A stretch of DNA of 64,000 nt, from assembly GCA_049802235.1 (NCBI GenBank), contig JBARMB010000055.1, positions 1 to 64,000 on the forward strand, written 5' to 3'. Positions 25,787 to 36,577 of the stretch are shown in pieces. The first letter of the stretch is position 1. The number at the start of each line of letters is the position of its first letter. This stretch comes from VBDM01 sp049802235. GTDB lineage: Bacteria > Pseudomonadota > Gammaproteobacteria > Burkholderiales > SG8-39. The position numbers and the translations under genes are program-made. The notes under the pieces were generated by a model. It was not told the DNA's origin. It saw nothing but the letters and a program-made list of their open reading frames with translations, and did no database searches.

Positions 25787-26873
25787 GCGCCTGGCGGAGC
25801 GGCTCGCCGCCAAGATCGATGGGCCGCTGTTTGTGACCGTTTGCGGGCTGCTGCTGCTGGGCCTCATGACGCTTTACAGTTCCTCCTACGACATGCCGGG
25901 ACGGGTCGCCGCGCAGGCAGTCAATATCGTGGTGGCGCTGGCAGTGATGTGGATCGCGGCCCAGATCCAGCCGCAGACGCTGATGCGCTTCGCCTTGCCG
26001 GCCTATGTCCTGGCGCTGCTGCTGCTGGTCGCCGTGGCGCTGTTCGGCGATGTGAGGAACGGCGCGCGACGCTGGCTCCCGATCGGCTTCGGCAGCATCC
26101 AGCCCTCCGAGCTGATGAAGATCGCCATGCCCATGATGCTGGCGTGGTACTTCCACAAGCACGAGGAGGCGCTGGGTTTTCGCGAGTACGCGGCGGCAAC
26201 GGTGCTGCTCGTGGTGCCGACGCTGCTGATCGCGCGCCAGCCCGACCTCGGCACGGCGCTGCTGGTCGCGGCGGCCGGCTTCTACGTGATCTTCCTCGCC
26301 GGCCTGTCGTGGAAGGTCATCGTCGGCACGCTCGCCACTGCGCTTGCCGGCATGCCGCTTCTGTGGGGCACGCTGCACGACTACCAGCGAAGGCGCATCC
26401 TCACGCTCCTCGACCCGACGCAGGACCCGCTCGGCGCGGGCTACCACATCATCCAGGCGACCATCGCGGTGGGCTCGGGCGGGATTGTCGGCAAGGGCTG
26501 GCTGGAAGGCACGCAGACGCACCTCGAATTCATCCCCGCGCGCGCCACGGATTTCATCTTCGCGGTGTACTCGGAGGAATTCGGCCTGATCGGCAACACC
26601 CTGCTGCTGATGCTGTATCTCGCGCTCATCGCCCGCGGACTGACGATCGCCGCCAACGCACCGACGTTCTTCACCCGGCTCCTGGCCGGCGCCATCACGC
26701 TCATGTTCTTCACTTACACCTTCGTCAACATGGGCATGGTAAGCGGGCTCCTGCCCGTGGTGGGCGTGCCGCTGCCGCTGGTCAGCTACGGCGGCACGGC
26801 GATGGTGACGCTGTTGTTCGGCGTCGGCATGCTCATGAGCATCCACAATCACCGCGCTCTGGTGCAGGCGTGA
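25779..26873 (+). CDS. rodA: Peptidoglycan glycosyltransferase RodA
   Basis: A 364-residue SEDS-family membrane protein with ten hydrophobic segments. GARRWLPIGFGSIQPSELMKIAMP near residue 90 carries the family signature, and RARDPTQDPLGAGYHIIQA and FIPARATDFIFAVYSEEFGLIG follow, with the catalytic Asp region. It polymerises glycan strands with PBP2. ATG 25779 lies inside the end of mrdA, implying coupled translation, and the 3' end overlaps rlpA by 4 bases. Confidence 0.96.
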   Translation: MIRRLAERLAAKIDGPLFVTVCGLLLLGLMTLYSSSYDMPGRVAAQAVNIVVALAVMWIAAQIQPQTLMRFALPAYVLALLLLVAVALFGDVRNGARRWLPIGFGSIQPSELMKIAMPMMLAWYFHKHEEALGFREYAAATVLLVVPTLLIARQPDLGTALLVAAAGFYVIFLAGLSWKVIVGTLATALAGMPLLWGTLHDYQRRRILTLLDPTQDPLGAGYHIIQATIAVGSGGIVGKGWLEGTQTHLEFIPARATDFIFAVYSEEFGLIGNTLLLMLYLALIARGLTIAANAPTFFTRLLAGAITLMFFTYTFVNMGMVSGLLPVVGVPLPLVSYGGTAMVTLLFGVGMLMSIHNHRALVQA

Positions 26874-27757
26874 GGCGGGACGTCCGGCTCGCGCTGATGC
26901 TGGCGCTCGCTGCCGCGCTCGCCGGTTGCGGCAGCGCGCCCAAGCGCGGCGGCTACTACCAGGACGACGGCCCCGGCGGATCGCCGCCGCCGAATCTCGA
27001 CCGGATCGCGGACGCGAAGCCGAAGGTCGAGCCGCTCAACCGCGGCGCCAACAATCCCTACACTGTATTCGGCCGGCAGTATGTGCCGTACAAGACGCTG
27101 CAGCCGTACCGCCAGCGCGGCATCGGCAGCTGGTACGGGCGCAAATTCCACGGCCAGCGCACCTCGAGCGGCGAGCGCTACGACATGTACGCCATGACCG
27201 CCGCGCATCCGACCCTGCCGATCCCGAGTTACGCGCGCGTCACCGACCTCGGCAACGGCAGATCGGTGATCGTGCGCATCAACGACCGCGGACCTTTTCG
27301 TTCCGGGCGAATCATCGATCTCTCCTACGCCGCGGCGTACAGGCTCGGCTATGCCGGCTCCGGCAGCGCAACCGTGGAAGTGGAGGCCATTCTGCCGAAG
27401 GAAATGCCGCTGATCGCCGCCCAAGGATCGGGACCCGCGGTAAAAGCAAGTCCATCCGCGCCGCTCCCGGCCGCTGTCCCCGAAGCCAGGCCGATCGACG
27501 TTGCCATCCCGATCGCAGCCGAGGCCAATGGCATCTTTCTGCAGCTCGGCGCATTCTCGGCGCGCGAGAACGCCGAAAACTTTCGCGTGAAGATTTACCA
27601 GCAGCTCGCCTGGCTCAACCAGCCGATCCGGATCGAGCGAAAGGGCGGGCTGTTCCGCCTGCACCTGGGTCCCTACCGCAACCGCGCCGAGGCAACGGGC
27701 GTCGCCGACAGGATCCGCGATTCGCTGGAACTGAAGCCCGTTGTCGTGGTGCGCTGA
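26870..27757 (+). CDS. rlpA: RlpA-family septal ring lytic transglycosylase, lipoprotein
   Basis: A 295-residue outer-membrane lipoprotein. The signal ends in lipobox LAGC with Cys20. The double-psi beta-barrel domain (residues about 80-170) contains GIGSWYGRKFHGQRTSSGE, AAHPTLPIPSYARVT and VRINDRGPFRSGRIIDLS. The C-terminal SPOR domain (residues about 220-295) binds denuded glycan at division sites. RlpA cleaves such naked strands in Pseudomonas. GTG 26870 overlaps the rodA stop (GTGA). Confidence 0.94.
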   Translation: MRRDVRLALMLALAAALAGCGSAPKRGGYYQDDGPGGSPPPNLDRIADAKPKVEPLNRGANNPYTVFGRQYVPYKTLQPYRQRGIGSWYGRKFHGQRTSSGERYDMYAMTAAHPTLPIPSYARVTDLGNGRSVIVRINDRGPFRSGRIIDLSYAAAYRLGYAGSGSATVEVEAILPKEMPLIAAQGSGPAVKASPSAPLPAAVPEARPIDVAIPIAAEANGIFLQLGAFSARENAENFRVKIYQQLAWLNQPIRIERKGGLFRLHLGPYRNRAEATGVADRIRDSLELKPVVVVR

Positions 27758-27784
27758 ACGCGGCCGCGGCCGTTCCGGCCCGCG

Positions 27785-28834
27785 GTGCTCGCGCCGGGTG
27801 CCGCGGTCCTTAATTCGCGTGCGCCCTTGAATCCTTACTTCGATCAGGCAAAGCGCCATCACACGCCGGAAGGTTTCCGCAACAATTACGCGCGCGCGCC
27901 GATCGTCAACTACGCGGGATTTTTCAAGTGGAAGCTCGAAGAGCTGCGCACCGGCGCGCCGAGGCCGCCCGCCAACAACTATCGATTTCCGTTTGCTCAA
28001 CCGGATCTCGCCTTCATCCGGTCGAACCGCGGCGCTCCCGGCATGACCTGGGTGGGGCACGCGACTCTGCTCCTTCAGATCGCCGGCGTGAATATCCTCA
28101 CCGACCCGCATTTCAGCGGGCGCGCGTCGCCCTTTCCGTTCTTCGGACCCCGGCGCAAGACGCCGCCGGGCCTCGCGCTCGATGATCTGCCGCACATCGA
28201 CGCGGTGCTCATCTCGCACAATCATTACGATCATCTCGACGAGGAATCGGTCAAGCGCCTGAACGCGCAGGCGGGCGGCCCGCCGCAATTTTTCGTGCCG
28301 CTTGGCGTCAAGCCATGGATGCAGGCGCACGGCATCGCGCGCGCGATCGAGCTCGACTGGTGGGAATCGCGCGAGTTCATGGGGCTTGCGGTGCATTTCC
28401 TTCCCGTGCAGCACTGGAGCCGGCGCACCCTCTTCGACGCCAACCGCGCGCTCTGGGGCGCCTGGGCGGTGCTGCATCCGCGGCTGCGTTTCATCTTCGT
28501 CGGCGACGCCGGCTACTCGAAGGATTTTCGCGACATTCAGGCGCGCTTCGGCGAATTCGACCTGGCGGCGATCCCGATCGGGCACTACGAGCCGCGCTGG
28601 TTCATGACGCCCCAGCACATCGACCCGGCGCAGGCGGTGCGAGTGCACCAGGACCTCGCCGCGCGCTATTCGGTGGGCGTTCACTGGGGCGTTTTCGAGC
28701 TCACCGACGAGCCGCTGGATGAGCCGCCGCAGAAGCTCGCCGAGGCACGCGCACGCGCCGGAGTGCCGCAGGAGCGCTTCTTCCTCATGCAGCTGGGCGA
28801 GACGCGCAGGCTCGATTTTCTGCTGAGATCCTGA
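27785..28834 (+). CDS. MBL-fold hydrolase, NAPE-PLD-like
   Basis: A 349-residue metallo-beta-lactamase-fold protein. TWVGHATLLLQIAGVNILTDP leads into the metal motif ISHNHYDHLDEES near residue 140, then FVGDAGYSKDF and IPIGHYEPRWFM. This arrangement matches the N-acyl-phosphatidylethanolamine phospholipase D/RomA-like group. In bacteria the substrate is unknown, with lipid phosphodiesters suggested. GTG 27785 is used; a TTG further in (27827) would remove 14 residues. It is 27 bases after rlpA, so it may be read with the morphogenesis operon. Confidence 0.82.
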   Translation: MLAPGAAVLNSRAPLNPYFDQAKRHHTPEGFRNNYARAPIVNYAGFFKWKLEELRTGAPRPPANNYRFPFAQPDLAFIRSNRGAPGMTWVGHATLLLQIAGVNILTDPHFSGRASPFPFFGPRRKTPPGLALDDLPHIDAVLISHNHYDHLDEESVKRLNAQAGGPPQFFVPLGVKPWMQAHGIARAIELDWWESREFMGLAVHFLPVQHWSRRTLFDANRALWGAWAVLHPRLRFIFVGDAGYSKDFRDIQARFGEFDLAAIPIGHYEPRWFMTPQHIDPAQAVRVHQDLAARYSVGVHWGVFELTDEPLDEPPQKLAEARARAGVPQERFFLMQLGETRRLDFLLRS

Positions 28835-28843
28835 CCCAACCGG

Positions 28844-28849
28844 TATAAT
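28844..28849 (+). promoter_or_regulatory. -10 box immediately before the DD-carboxypeptidase gene
   Basis: Perfect TATAAT nine bases before GTG 28858. Transcription would start at about 28856, so the message would be leaderless or nearly so. No -35 is visible. Confidence 0.5.
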
Positions 28850-28857
28850 TTTGCTCC

Positions 28858-29991
28858 GTGGCCCGCATGCTCCGAAATTTCGTCGCCGTCATCGCCTTCT
28901 CGCTGTCTTGCGCCGCGCTCGCCGAAGCACCGCCGCCGCCTTCGGTGGCGGCGCGCGCGTGGCTACTCATGGACCTCGCGAGCGGGCAGCTCATCGCCGG
29001 CCGGAACGCGGACGAGCGCATCGAGCCCGCCTCGCTCACCAAGCTGATGAGCGCGTACCTCACGTTCGCGGCGTTGAAGCAGAACACGCTCGCGCAAACG
29101 CAGACCGTCTCCGTCTCGGAGCGCGCCAGGCGGGCGGGCGGCTCGCGCATGTTCCTCGATCCCGGGAAGCCGGTCACGGTGGAGGAGCTCCTGCAGGGCA
29201 TGATCGTGCAGTCCGGGAACGACGCCTGTATCGCGCTCGCCGAGGCCGTCGCCGGATCGGAAGGCGCGTTCGCGCAAATGATGAACCGGGAAGCCGCGCG
29301 CCTGGGAATGAAGAACACCCATTTCTCCAATTCCAGCGGCCTGCCCGACCCGGCGCATTACTCGACCGCGAACGACCTGGCACTGCTCGCCACGGCGCTG
29401 ATCCGCGACTTCCCCGAGTACTACAAGCTGTACTCGGAGCGCGAGTACAGCTACAACAACATCACCCAGTTGAACCGCAACCGGTTGCTGTGGCTCGACC
29501 CGAACGTGGACGGATTGAAGACCGGCCACACCGAGAATGCCGGCTACTGCCTGATCGCCTCGGCAAAGCGCGGTCCGCGCCGGCTGCTGTCGGTCGTGCT
29601 CGGCGCGTCCTCGGACAGCGTGCGCGCCCAGGAAAGCCAGAAGCTGCTCAACTTCGGCTTCCAGTCCTACGACGACGTGCGGCTGTACGCGAAGGGGCAG
29701 ACGATCGGCATGCTCGAAGTCTGGAAAGGCAGCCGCGGGGAGCTGAAGGCGGGCGTCGCGAACGATCTGTTCGTCACCGTGCCCAAGGGCGAGACGGACG
29801 GCCTGAAGGCGGAACTCGTCAGCCAGCAGCCGCTGGTCGCGCCGCTCTCGGCCGGTGAGCGCGTCGGCACGCTGCGCGTCGCGCTCAACGACAAGCCGCT
29901 GGGAGAGTATCCGGTGGTGGTACTCGAGAACGTGGCGGTCTCGGGATTCTTCGGCCGCGTGTGGGACAGCGCGCGGCTGTGGTTCAAATGA
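28858..29991 (+). CDS. D-alanyl-D-alanine carboxypeptidase (PBP5/6 family)
   Basis: A 377-residue low-molecular-weight PBP that trims the terminal D-Ala of stem peptides. After a signal peptide (cleaved near ALAEA) the active-site motifs are SLTK (EPASLTKLMSAY), SGN (IVQSGNDACIAL) and KTG (VDGLKTGHTENAGY). The C-terminal beta domain ends in an amphipathic helix (FFGRVWDSARLWFK) that holds it to the inner membrane. The start is GTG 28858 or ATG 28867; the latter would leave a leader of about 10 bases. Confidence 0.94.
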   Translation: MARMLRNFVAVIAFSLSCAALAEAPPPPSVAARAWLLMDLASGQLIAGRNADERIEPASLTKLMSAYLTFAALKQNTLAQTQTVSVSERARRAGGSRMFLDPGKPVTVEELLQGMIVQSGNDACIALAEAVAGSEGAFAQMMNREAARLGMKNTHFSNSSGLPDPAHYSTANDLALLATALIRDFPEYYKLYSEREYSYNNITQLNRNRLLWLDPNVDGLKTGHTENAGYCLIASAKRGPRRLLSVVLGASSDSVRAQESQKLLNFGFQSYDDVRLYAKGQTIGMLEVWKGSRGELKAGVANDLFVTVPKGETDGLKAELVSQQPLVAPLSAGERVGTLRVALNDKPLGEYPVVVLENVAVSGFFGRVWDSARLWFK

Positions 29992-30151
29992 GGATAAACG
30001 CGGACGCAGCCGGGCTTTGCCGCGGCTGCGCCGGTTCATCTCCGCGAAATCGAACGGACGCCATGCGCCGTTCATTTCGAGGACAAGCCGAAGAGGAAGG
30101 CAATATTCTGAAAAGTAGTTCCTGGCGGCTTACCGAAACCCGGGAGCACGG

Positions 30152-31021
30152 ATGATTCATCTGAACGGCGAGTTCATGCCGATCGAGCAGGCGAAGATAC
30201 CGGTCCTCGACCGCGGTTTCATCTTCGGCGACGGCATCTACGAGGTGATCCCGGTGTATTCGCGCCGGCCGTTCCGGCTCGACGCGCATCTCGCCAGACT
30301 GCAGTCGAGCCTCGATGCGATACAGATCGACAACCCCCATCCGGCGGCGGAATGGAGCGAGCTGATCGCGAAAATCATCGCCGCCAACCCCTGGGAAGAC
30401 CAGGGCGTCTATCTGCAGGTCACGCGCGGCGTGGCGCGGCGCGACCACACTTTCGTCAAGGGCGTCAAACCCACGGTCTTCATCATGTCCAATCCGCTGG
30501 TGACGCCTACCGGGGAGCAGGTGAAGAACGGCGTGAGCGCGATCGTGCTGGAGGATTTCCGCTGGCTGCGCTGCGACATCAAGTCCACTTCGCTGCTCGG
30601 CAACTGCATGCTGCGCACGGCCGCGGCCGAAGCCGGCTGCGCCGAAGCGATCCTGGTGCGCGAGGGCCGGCTCACCGAGGCCTCGGCGAGCAACGTCTTC
30701 ATCGTCAAGGACGGAACTGTCCTCGCCCCGCCCAAGTCTCATCTGATATTGCCCGGGGTCACCTACGACGTGGTGCTCGAGATTCTGCGCGACAACAAGC
30801 TGTCCCACGCCGTGCGTCCGGTGGCGGAGGCCGAGCTGCGCGCCGCCGACGAGGTCTGGATCACCTCGTCTTCGCGCGAAGTGCTGGCGATCACCACCCT
30901 CGACGGCAAGCCGGTGGGTCGCGGTGAAAACGCGGGCAGGCCCGGCCCGGTGTTCGAGCGCATGCACGCGCTCTACCAGCAGTTCAAGGCAAAGGTGATG
31001 CGTGCTCCCGCCCATGCCTGA
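30152..31021 (+). CDS. dat: D-amino acid aminotransferase
   Basis: A 289-residue fold-IV PLP enzyme. FIFGDGIYEVIPVYSRRPFRLDAHL is the N-terminal signature, LRCDIKSTSLLGNCMLRTAA holds the PLP Lys, and EASASNVFIVKDG is the cofactor-binding region. It interconverts D-alanine and D-glutamate with 2-oxoacids, so it could feed wall precursors. Branched-chain aminotransferase relatives are the alternative. It lies between the carboxypeptidase and ybeD, overlapping the latter by 20 bases. Confidence 0.88.
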   Translation: MIHLNGEFMPIEQAKIPVLDRGFIFGDGIYEVIPVYSRRPFRLDAHLARLQSSLDAIQIDNPHPAAEWSELIAKIIAANPWEDQGVYLQVTRGVARRDHTFVKGVKPTVFIMSNPLVTPTGEQVKNGVSAIVLEDFRWLRCDIKSTSLLGNCMLRTAAAEAGCAEAILVREGRLTEASASNVFIVKDGTVLAPPKSHLILPGVTYDVVLEILRDNKLSHAVRPVAEAELRAADEVWITSSSREVLAITTLDGKPVGRGENAGRPGPVFERMHALYQQFKAKVMRAPAHA

Positions 31022-31286
31022 AAACAACGACGCGCCGGTTCTCGCCTTTCCGTGCGAGTTCCCGATCAAGATCATGGGAAAAACGCAGGCCGGCTTCGCG
31101 CAGGCGGTGATGGAGGTGGTCAAGCGGCACGCGCCGGATTTCGAACCGGCGACACTCGAGATGCGCCCCAGCCGCGAAGGCAAGTACCTTTCGCTCACCT
31201 GCACCATCCGCGCGGTCTCGCGCGAGCAGCTCGACGGCCTCTACCGGGAGCTGTGCGACCATCCGATGGTGACGATGGTGCTGTAG
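31002..31286 (+). CDS. ybeD: UPF0250 (YbeD/DUF493) family protein
   Basis: A 94-residue ACT-like small protein. FPCEFPIKIMGKTQAGFAQAVMEVVKRH and TCTIRAVSREQLDGLYRELCDHPMV are the conserved family stretches. YbeD regularly precedes lipB in proteobacteria and is thought to influence lipoate metabolism, but its role is not settled. The start is GTG 31002 or ATG 31014, both inside the end of dat. Confidence 0.92.
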   Translation: MLPPMPENNDAPVLAFPCEFPIKIMGKTQAGFAQAVMEVVKRHAPDFEPATLEMRPSREGKYLSLTCTIRAVSREQLDGLYRELCDHPMVTMVL

Positions 31287-31293
31287 GCAAAGC

Positions 31294-31381
31294 GGGAATC
31301 GGAAATCGTGAAACGTGAACCGGAAATTGCGCTCGCGGCGAATGTCCCGAACGATTCGCGAATCACGCTTCACGATTCGCC
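31294..31381. repeat. GTGAATCGTGAATC inverted-repeat element at the lipB start
   Basis: The left arm GAAATCGTGAAACGTGAACCG and the complement of the right arm at about 31351-31378 agree at 17 of 21 positions. The only usable lipB start (GTG 31308) is in the left arm, so about 24 codons of lipB are repeat-derived. Confidence 0.6.
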
Positions 31382-32000
31382 CGTCATCAAGCATCTCGGT
31401 CTGGTCGAATACGCGCCGACTTACGCCGCCATGCGCCGTTTCACCGGTGAACGCGACGAAGCCACGCCCGATGAGTTGTGGCGGCTCGAGCACCCGCCGG
31501 TCTACACCGTCGGGCAGGCAGGCAGGCCGGAGCATTTCCCGCGGAACTCGACTATCCCGCTCATTCGCATCGACCGCGGCGGGCAGATTACCTATCACGG
31601 CCCCGGCCAGGCGGTCGTCTATGTGCTCGTCGATCTCGCGCGACGCGACCTCACGGTGCGCGCCATGGTGACGCTCATCGAGCAGGCCGTCATCGACACC
31701 CTCGCCGCGCATGCCGTGTGCGCGACCCGCAGAAGCGGCGCGCCGGGCGTGTACGTGGACGGCGCCAAAATCGCCGCCCTCGGCCTGCGCGTGCGGCGCG
31801 GCTGCTGCTACCATGGCGTCGCGCTCAACGTAAACATGGACCTCGCGCCGTTTGCCGCGATCGATCCCTGCGGCTACCCCGGCCTCGAGGTCACGCAGAC
31901 TTCCGCGCTCGGCGTCGCTGCCGGTGCCGGGGAACTCGGGGCCGCGCTCGCCGAACGCATCGCCGCACTGCTCCAACAGAAACATGGCCACAACCACTGA
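31308..32000 (+). CDS. lipB: Octanoyl-ACP:protein octanoyltransferase
   Basis: A 230-residue enzyme that moves octanoate from acyl carrier protein to lipoyl domains. IDRGGQITYHGPGQAVVYVLVDL carries the conserved substrate Lys/His region, RRSGAPGVYVDGAKIAALGLRVRRG follows with the catalytic Lys, and GVALNVNMDLAPFAAIDPCGYPG holds the catalytic Cys. The first 24 residues have no counterpart in LipB and are encoded by an inverted-repeat element. The true family start would be near VIKHLGLVEY, but no start codon lies there. Confidence 0.94.
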   Translation: MKREPEIALAANVPNDSRITLHDSPVIKHLGLVEYAPTYAAMRRFTGERDEATPDELWRLEHPPVYTVGQAGRPEHFPRNSTIPLIRIDRGGQITYHGPGQAVVYVLVDLARRDLTVRAMVTLIEQAVIDTLAAHAVCATRRSGAPGVYVDGAKIAALGLRVRRGCCYHGVALNVNMDLAPFAAIDPCGYPGLEVTQTSALGVAAGAGELGAALAERIAALLQQKHGHNH

Positions 32001-32925
32001 AAAGCAGAAAGGCGCGTCCAAGACGGCGCGCATCCCGATCAAGATCGTGCCGCACGAGAAGCTCGCCAAGCCCGAGTGGATCCGCGTGCGCGCGCCCGCC
32101 GACGGCTCACGCTTTCACGAGATCAAACGGACCCTGCGCGACAACCATCTCCACACGGTATGCGAGGAAGCCTCCTGCCCCAACATCGGCGAGTGCTTCG
32201 GCAAGGGTACCGCGACCTTCATGATCCTCGGCGACCTGTGCACGCGCCGCTGCCCGTTCTGCGACGTCGCCCACGGCCGACCGTTGCCGCCCGATGCGGA
32301 AGAACCGCTTCACCTCGCCGACACCATCGCGGCGTTGAGCCTCTCCTATGTCGTCATCACCAGCGTCGACCGGGACGACCTCAGGGACGGTGGCGCGAAA
32401 CATTTTTCCGACTGCATCCGCGCCGTGCGCGAGCGTTCGCCGCAAACGCGCATCGAAATTCTCGTGCCCGATTTCCGCAGCCGTCTCGAGCGCGCCCTCG
32501 ATGCCCTGGACGCCGCGCTGCCCGACGTGATGAACCACAACCTGGAGACCGTCCCGCGTCTCTATCGGCAGGCGCGCCCCGGCGCGGACTACGCGCATTC
32601 GCTCAAGCTGCTGCAGGACTTCAAGCGGCGCCACGCGCCTATCCCGACCAAGTCGGGGCTGATGCTGGGACTGGGTGAGACCGATGACGAAATCCTAGCG
32701 GTGATGCGCGACCTGCGCGCGCACGGCGTCGACATGCTCACCATCGGCCAGTACCTGCAGCCTTCCGCGCATCACCTGCCGGTGCTGCGCTATGCGCCGC
32801 TCGATGTCTTCGCCATGTTCGAGCGCGAGGCCAGGGCGCTCGGCTTCAGCCACGCCGCCGTCGGACCGATGGTGAGATCGAGCTACCACGCCGACATGCA
32901 GGCACACGCCGCAGGCGTCGCCTGA
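31984..32925 (+). CDS. lipA: Lipoyl synthase
   Basis: A 313-residue radical SAM enzyme inserting two sulfurs into octanoyl-lysine. The auxiliary cluster Cys residues are in CEEASCPNIGECF and the radical SAM cluster in CTRRCPFCDVAHG (CxxxCxxC). GLMLGLGETDDEI and the C-terminal RSSYHAD, with its Ser ligand, complete the family pattern. ATG 31984 overlaps lipB by 17 bases, so the pathway genes are coupled. A stem-loop overlaps the stop codon. Confidence 0.97.
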   Translation: MATTTEKQKGASKTARIPIKIVPHEKLAKPEWIRVRAPADGSRFHEIKRTLRDNHLHTVCEEASCPNIGECFGKGTATFMILGDLCTRRCPFCDVAHGRPLPPDAEEPLHLADTIAALSLSYVVITSVDRDDLRDGGAKHFSDCIRAVRERSPQTRIEILVPDFRSRLERALDALDAALPDVMNHNLETVPRLYRQARPGADYAHSLKLLQDFKRRHAPIPTKSGLMLGLGETDDEILAVMRDLRAHGVDMLTIGQYLQPSAHHLPVLRYAPLDVFAMFEREARALGFSHAAVGPMVRSSYHADMQAHAAGVA

Positions 32926-32952
32926 GAAATCGGGCCGGTTCCCGGATTTCTC
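32924..32952 (+). terminator. Stem-loop at the lipA stop codon
   Basis: GAGAAATC+GGG pairs with CCC+GATTTCTC around a 6-base loop with one bulged G, giving 11 base pairs. It starts at the lipA stop. There is no clear T-run, so it is a possible end-of-transcript structure rather than a certain intrinsic terminator. Confidence 0.4.
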
Positions 32953-33000
32953 CACCTTCCGCCTCAAGGGCGGCAAGCGCTTCGAGCCGGTAAGCCGGCT

Positions 33001-35414
<2,414 letters not shown>

Positions 35415-35418
<4 letters not shown>

Positions 35419-35813
35419 GCGGATTCCTTTTTCCTGAACGTCAGCGTCAGGCAGCCGTTCGCCAGCGTCTTGTCGGCGAGCTCGAGCGCGTGGATGGGCA
35501 GCGTGATGCGCCGCTCGAAGCGCCCGTAGGGAATCTCGAGGCGGTGGATGCGCGCGCCGCGCTCGCACGCCGGGAAGGCGCGCAGCGCCGATACCGTGAG
35601 CAGTTCCGGCTCGAGCCCGACCGCCACGTCCTTCGCCGCCACGCCCGGCAGGGCGACGTGCACAACGACATCGCGGGCAGTCTCGATCACATCCGCAGGC
35701 GGCTCCCAGGTATGGGACTCCATGCGGAAGAACTGCCGGCGCAGGCGGTCGGCCTGCTCCAGCATCGACAGGGCTTCGCCCCACATCCAGGTGTGAAGAT
35801 CGCGGGGATTCAT
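35415..35813 (-). CDS. Small heat-shock protein, Hsp20 family
   Basis: A 132-residue alpha-crystallin-domain protein. WEPPADVIETARDVVVHVALPGVAAKDVAVGLEPELLTVSA is the beta-sandwich start, RLEIPYGRFERRITLP is the core motif and ALELADKTLANGCLTLTFRK the last strands. The usual C-terminal IxI motif is not visible. It holds unfolding proteins without ATP. Its ATGA overlap with lon suggests a heat-inducible pair that captures and then degrades clients. Confidence 0.9.
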
Positions 35814-35884
35814 CCTCTCTAAATGCGCTCCGAAGCGCAGGAATCAAGGGGGAAGGCAACGGAGCCAGGACCCGCCAGCACCGT

Positions 35885-36061
35885 TCAGCCACCTCCGTGG
35901 CGAAGCGCCCACTCCTTCGCCTTGGCAATGGCGATGCGGATCGCCTTGCCCTCCTCCATGCCTTCCGCGAGCAGAGCGTTGGCGATCTCGATCGCCTTCT
36001 CGCGCACCGGCTCGGGCAAATGCGCCATCGCGGGCGGGTAACGAAACGGGGTCCAGGGCAT
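35885..36061 (-). CDS. Conserved 58-residue small protein (MPW..RYP type)
   Basis: Read on the minus strand, ATG 36061 to TGA 35885 encodes 58 residues. They begin MPWTPFRYPPAMAHLPEPVR and include EKAIEIANALLAEGMEEGKA and IRIAIAKAKEWALRH. This matches the pattern of a widespread short protein of unknown function, sometimes grouped with YdaT, with amphipathic helices carrying the EIANALL and EEGKAI motifs. GGGGAGG stands six bases upstream. It is upstream of hsp20-lon on the same strand, which may indicate a stress role, but that is only context. Confidence 0.85.
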   Translation of the reverse strand: MPWTPFRYPPAMAHLPEPVREKAIEIANALLAEGMEEGKAIRIAIAKAKEWALRHGGG

Positions 36062-36205
36062 CGCGCCTCCCCTGTTGATACGTTTTATGTGGGGGAGACG
36101 GGCCCGGTTTCAATCGGCGGGTAGGGCGCGTAATCGAAACGGCTTCTCCGCCCCGCGCCAGGGGCGGCGGTCTACAATGCCGCCTTTCCAACCCGCGAGA
36201 TCTCC

Positions 36206-36550
36206 ATGTCCCCCACGCAAACCGCAAGCGGCCTGACCATCGAGGAACTCGTCGTCGGCGAAGGCGAAATCGCCGCCGCCGGCCAGACGGTCATCGTGCA
36301 CTACACCGGCTGGCTCATCGACGGCAGGAAGTTCGATTCGAGCAAGGACCGCGACGACCCGTTCGAATTCGCGCTCGGCGCCGGCCAAGTCATCCGCGGC
36401 TGGGACGAAGGCGTGCAGGGCATGAAGATCGGCGGCACGCGCAAGCTCACCATTCCGCCCGCGCTCGGCTACGGTGCGCGCGGCGCCGGCGGCGTGATCC
36501 CGCCGAACGCGACGCTGGTGTTCGAGGTGGAGTTGCTGGGAGTGGAGTAA
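36206..36550 (+). CDS. FKBP-type peptidyl-prolyl isomerase
   Basis: A 114-residue single-domain FKBP without a signal peptide, so cytoplasmic. VIVHYTGWLIDGRKFDSSKDR, FALGAGQVIRGWDEGVQGMKIGG and LTIPPALGYGARGAGGVIPPNATLVFEVELLGV contain all the usual pocket residues (Tyr, Phe, Asp, Trp, Tyr). It accelerates cis-trans isomerisation of Xaa-Pro bonds. A TACAAT -10-like box lies 28 bases upstream (36173-36178). Confidence 0.94.
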   Translation: MSPTQTASGLTIEELVVGEGEIAAAGQTVIVHYTGWLIDGRKFDSSKDRDDPFEFALGAGQVIRGWDEGVQGMKIGGTRKLTIPPALGYGARGAGGVIPPNATLVFEVELLGVE

Positions 36551-36577
36551 GCCGCGCAGGCGCCCGGCGCAAGCCTC

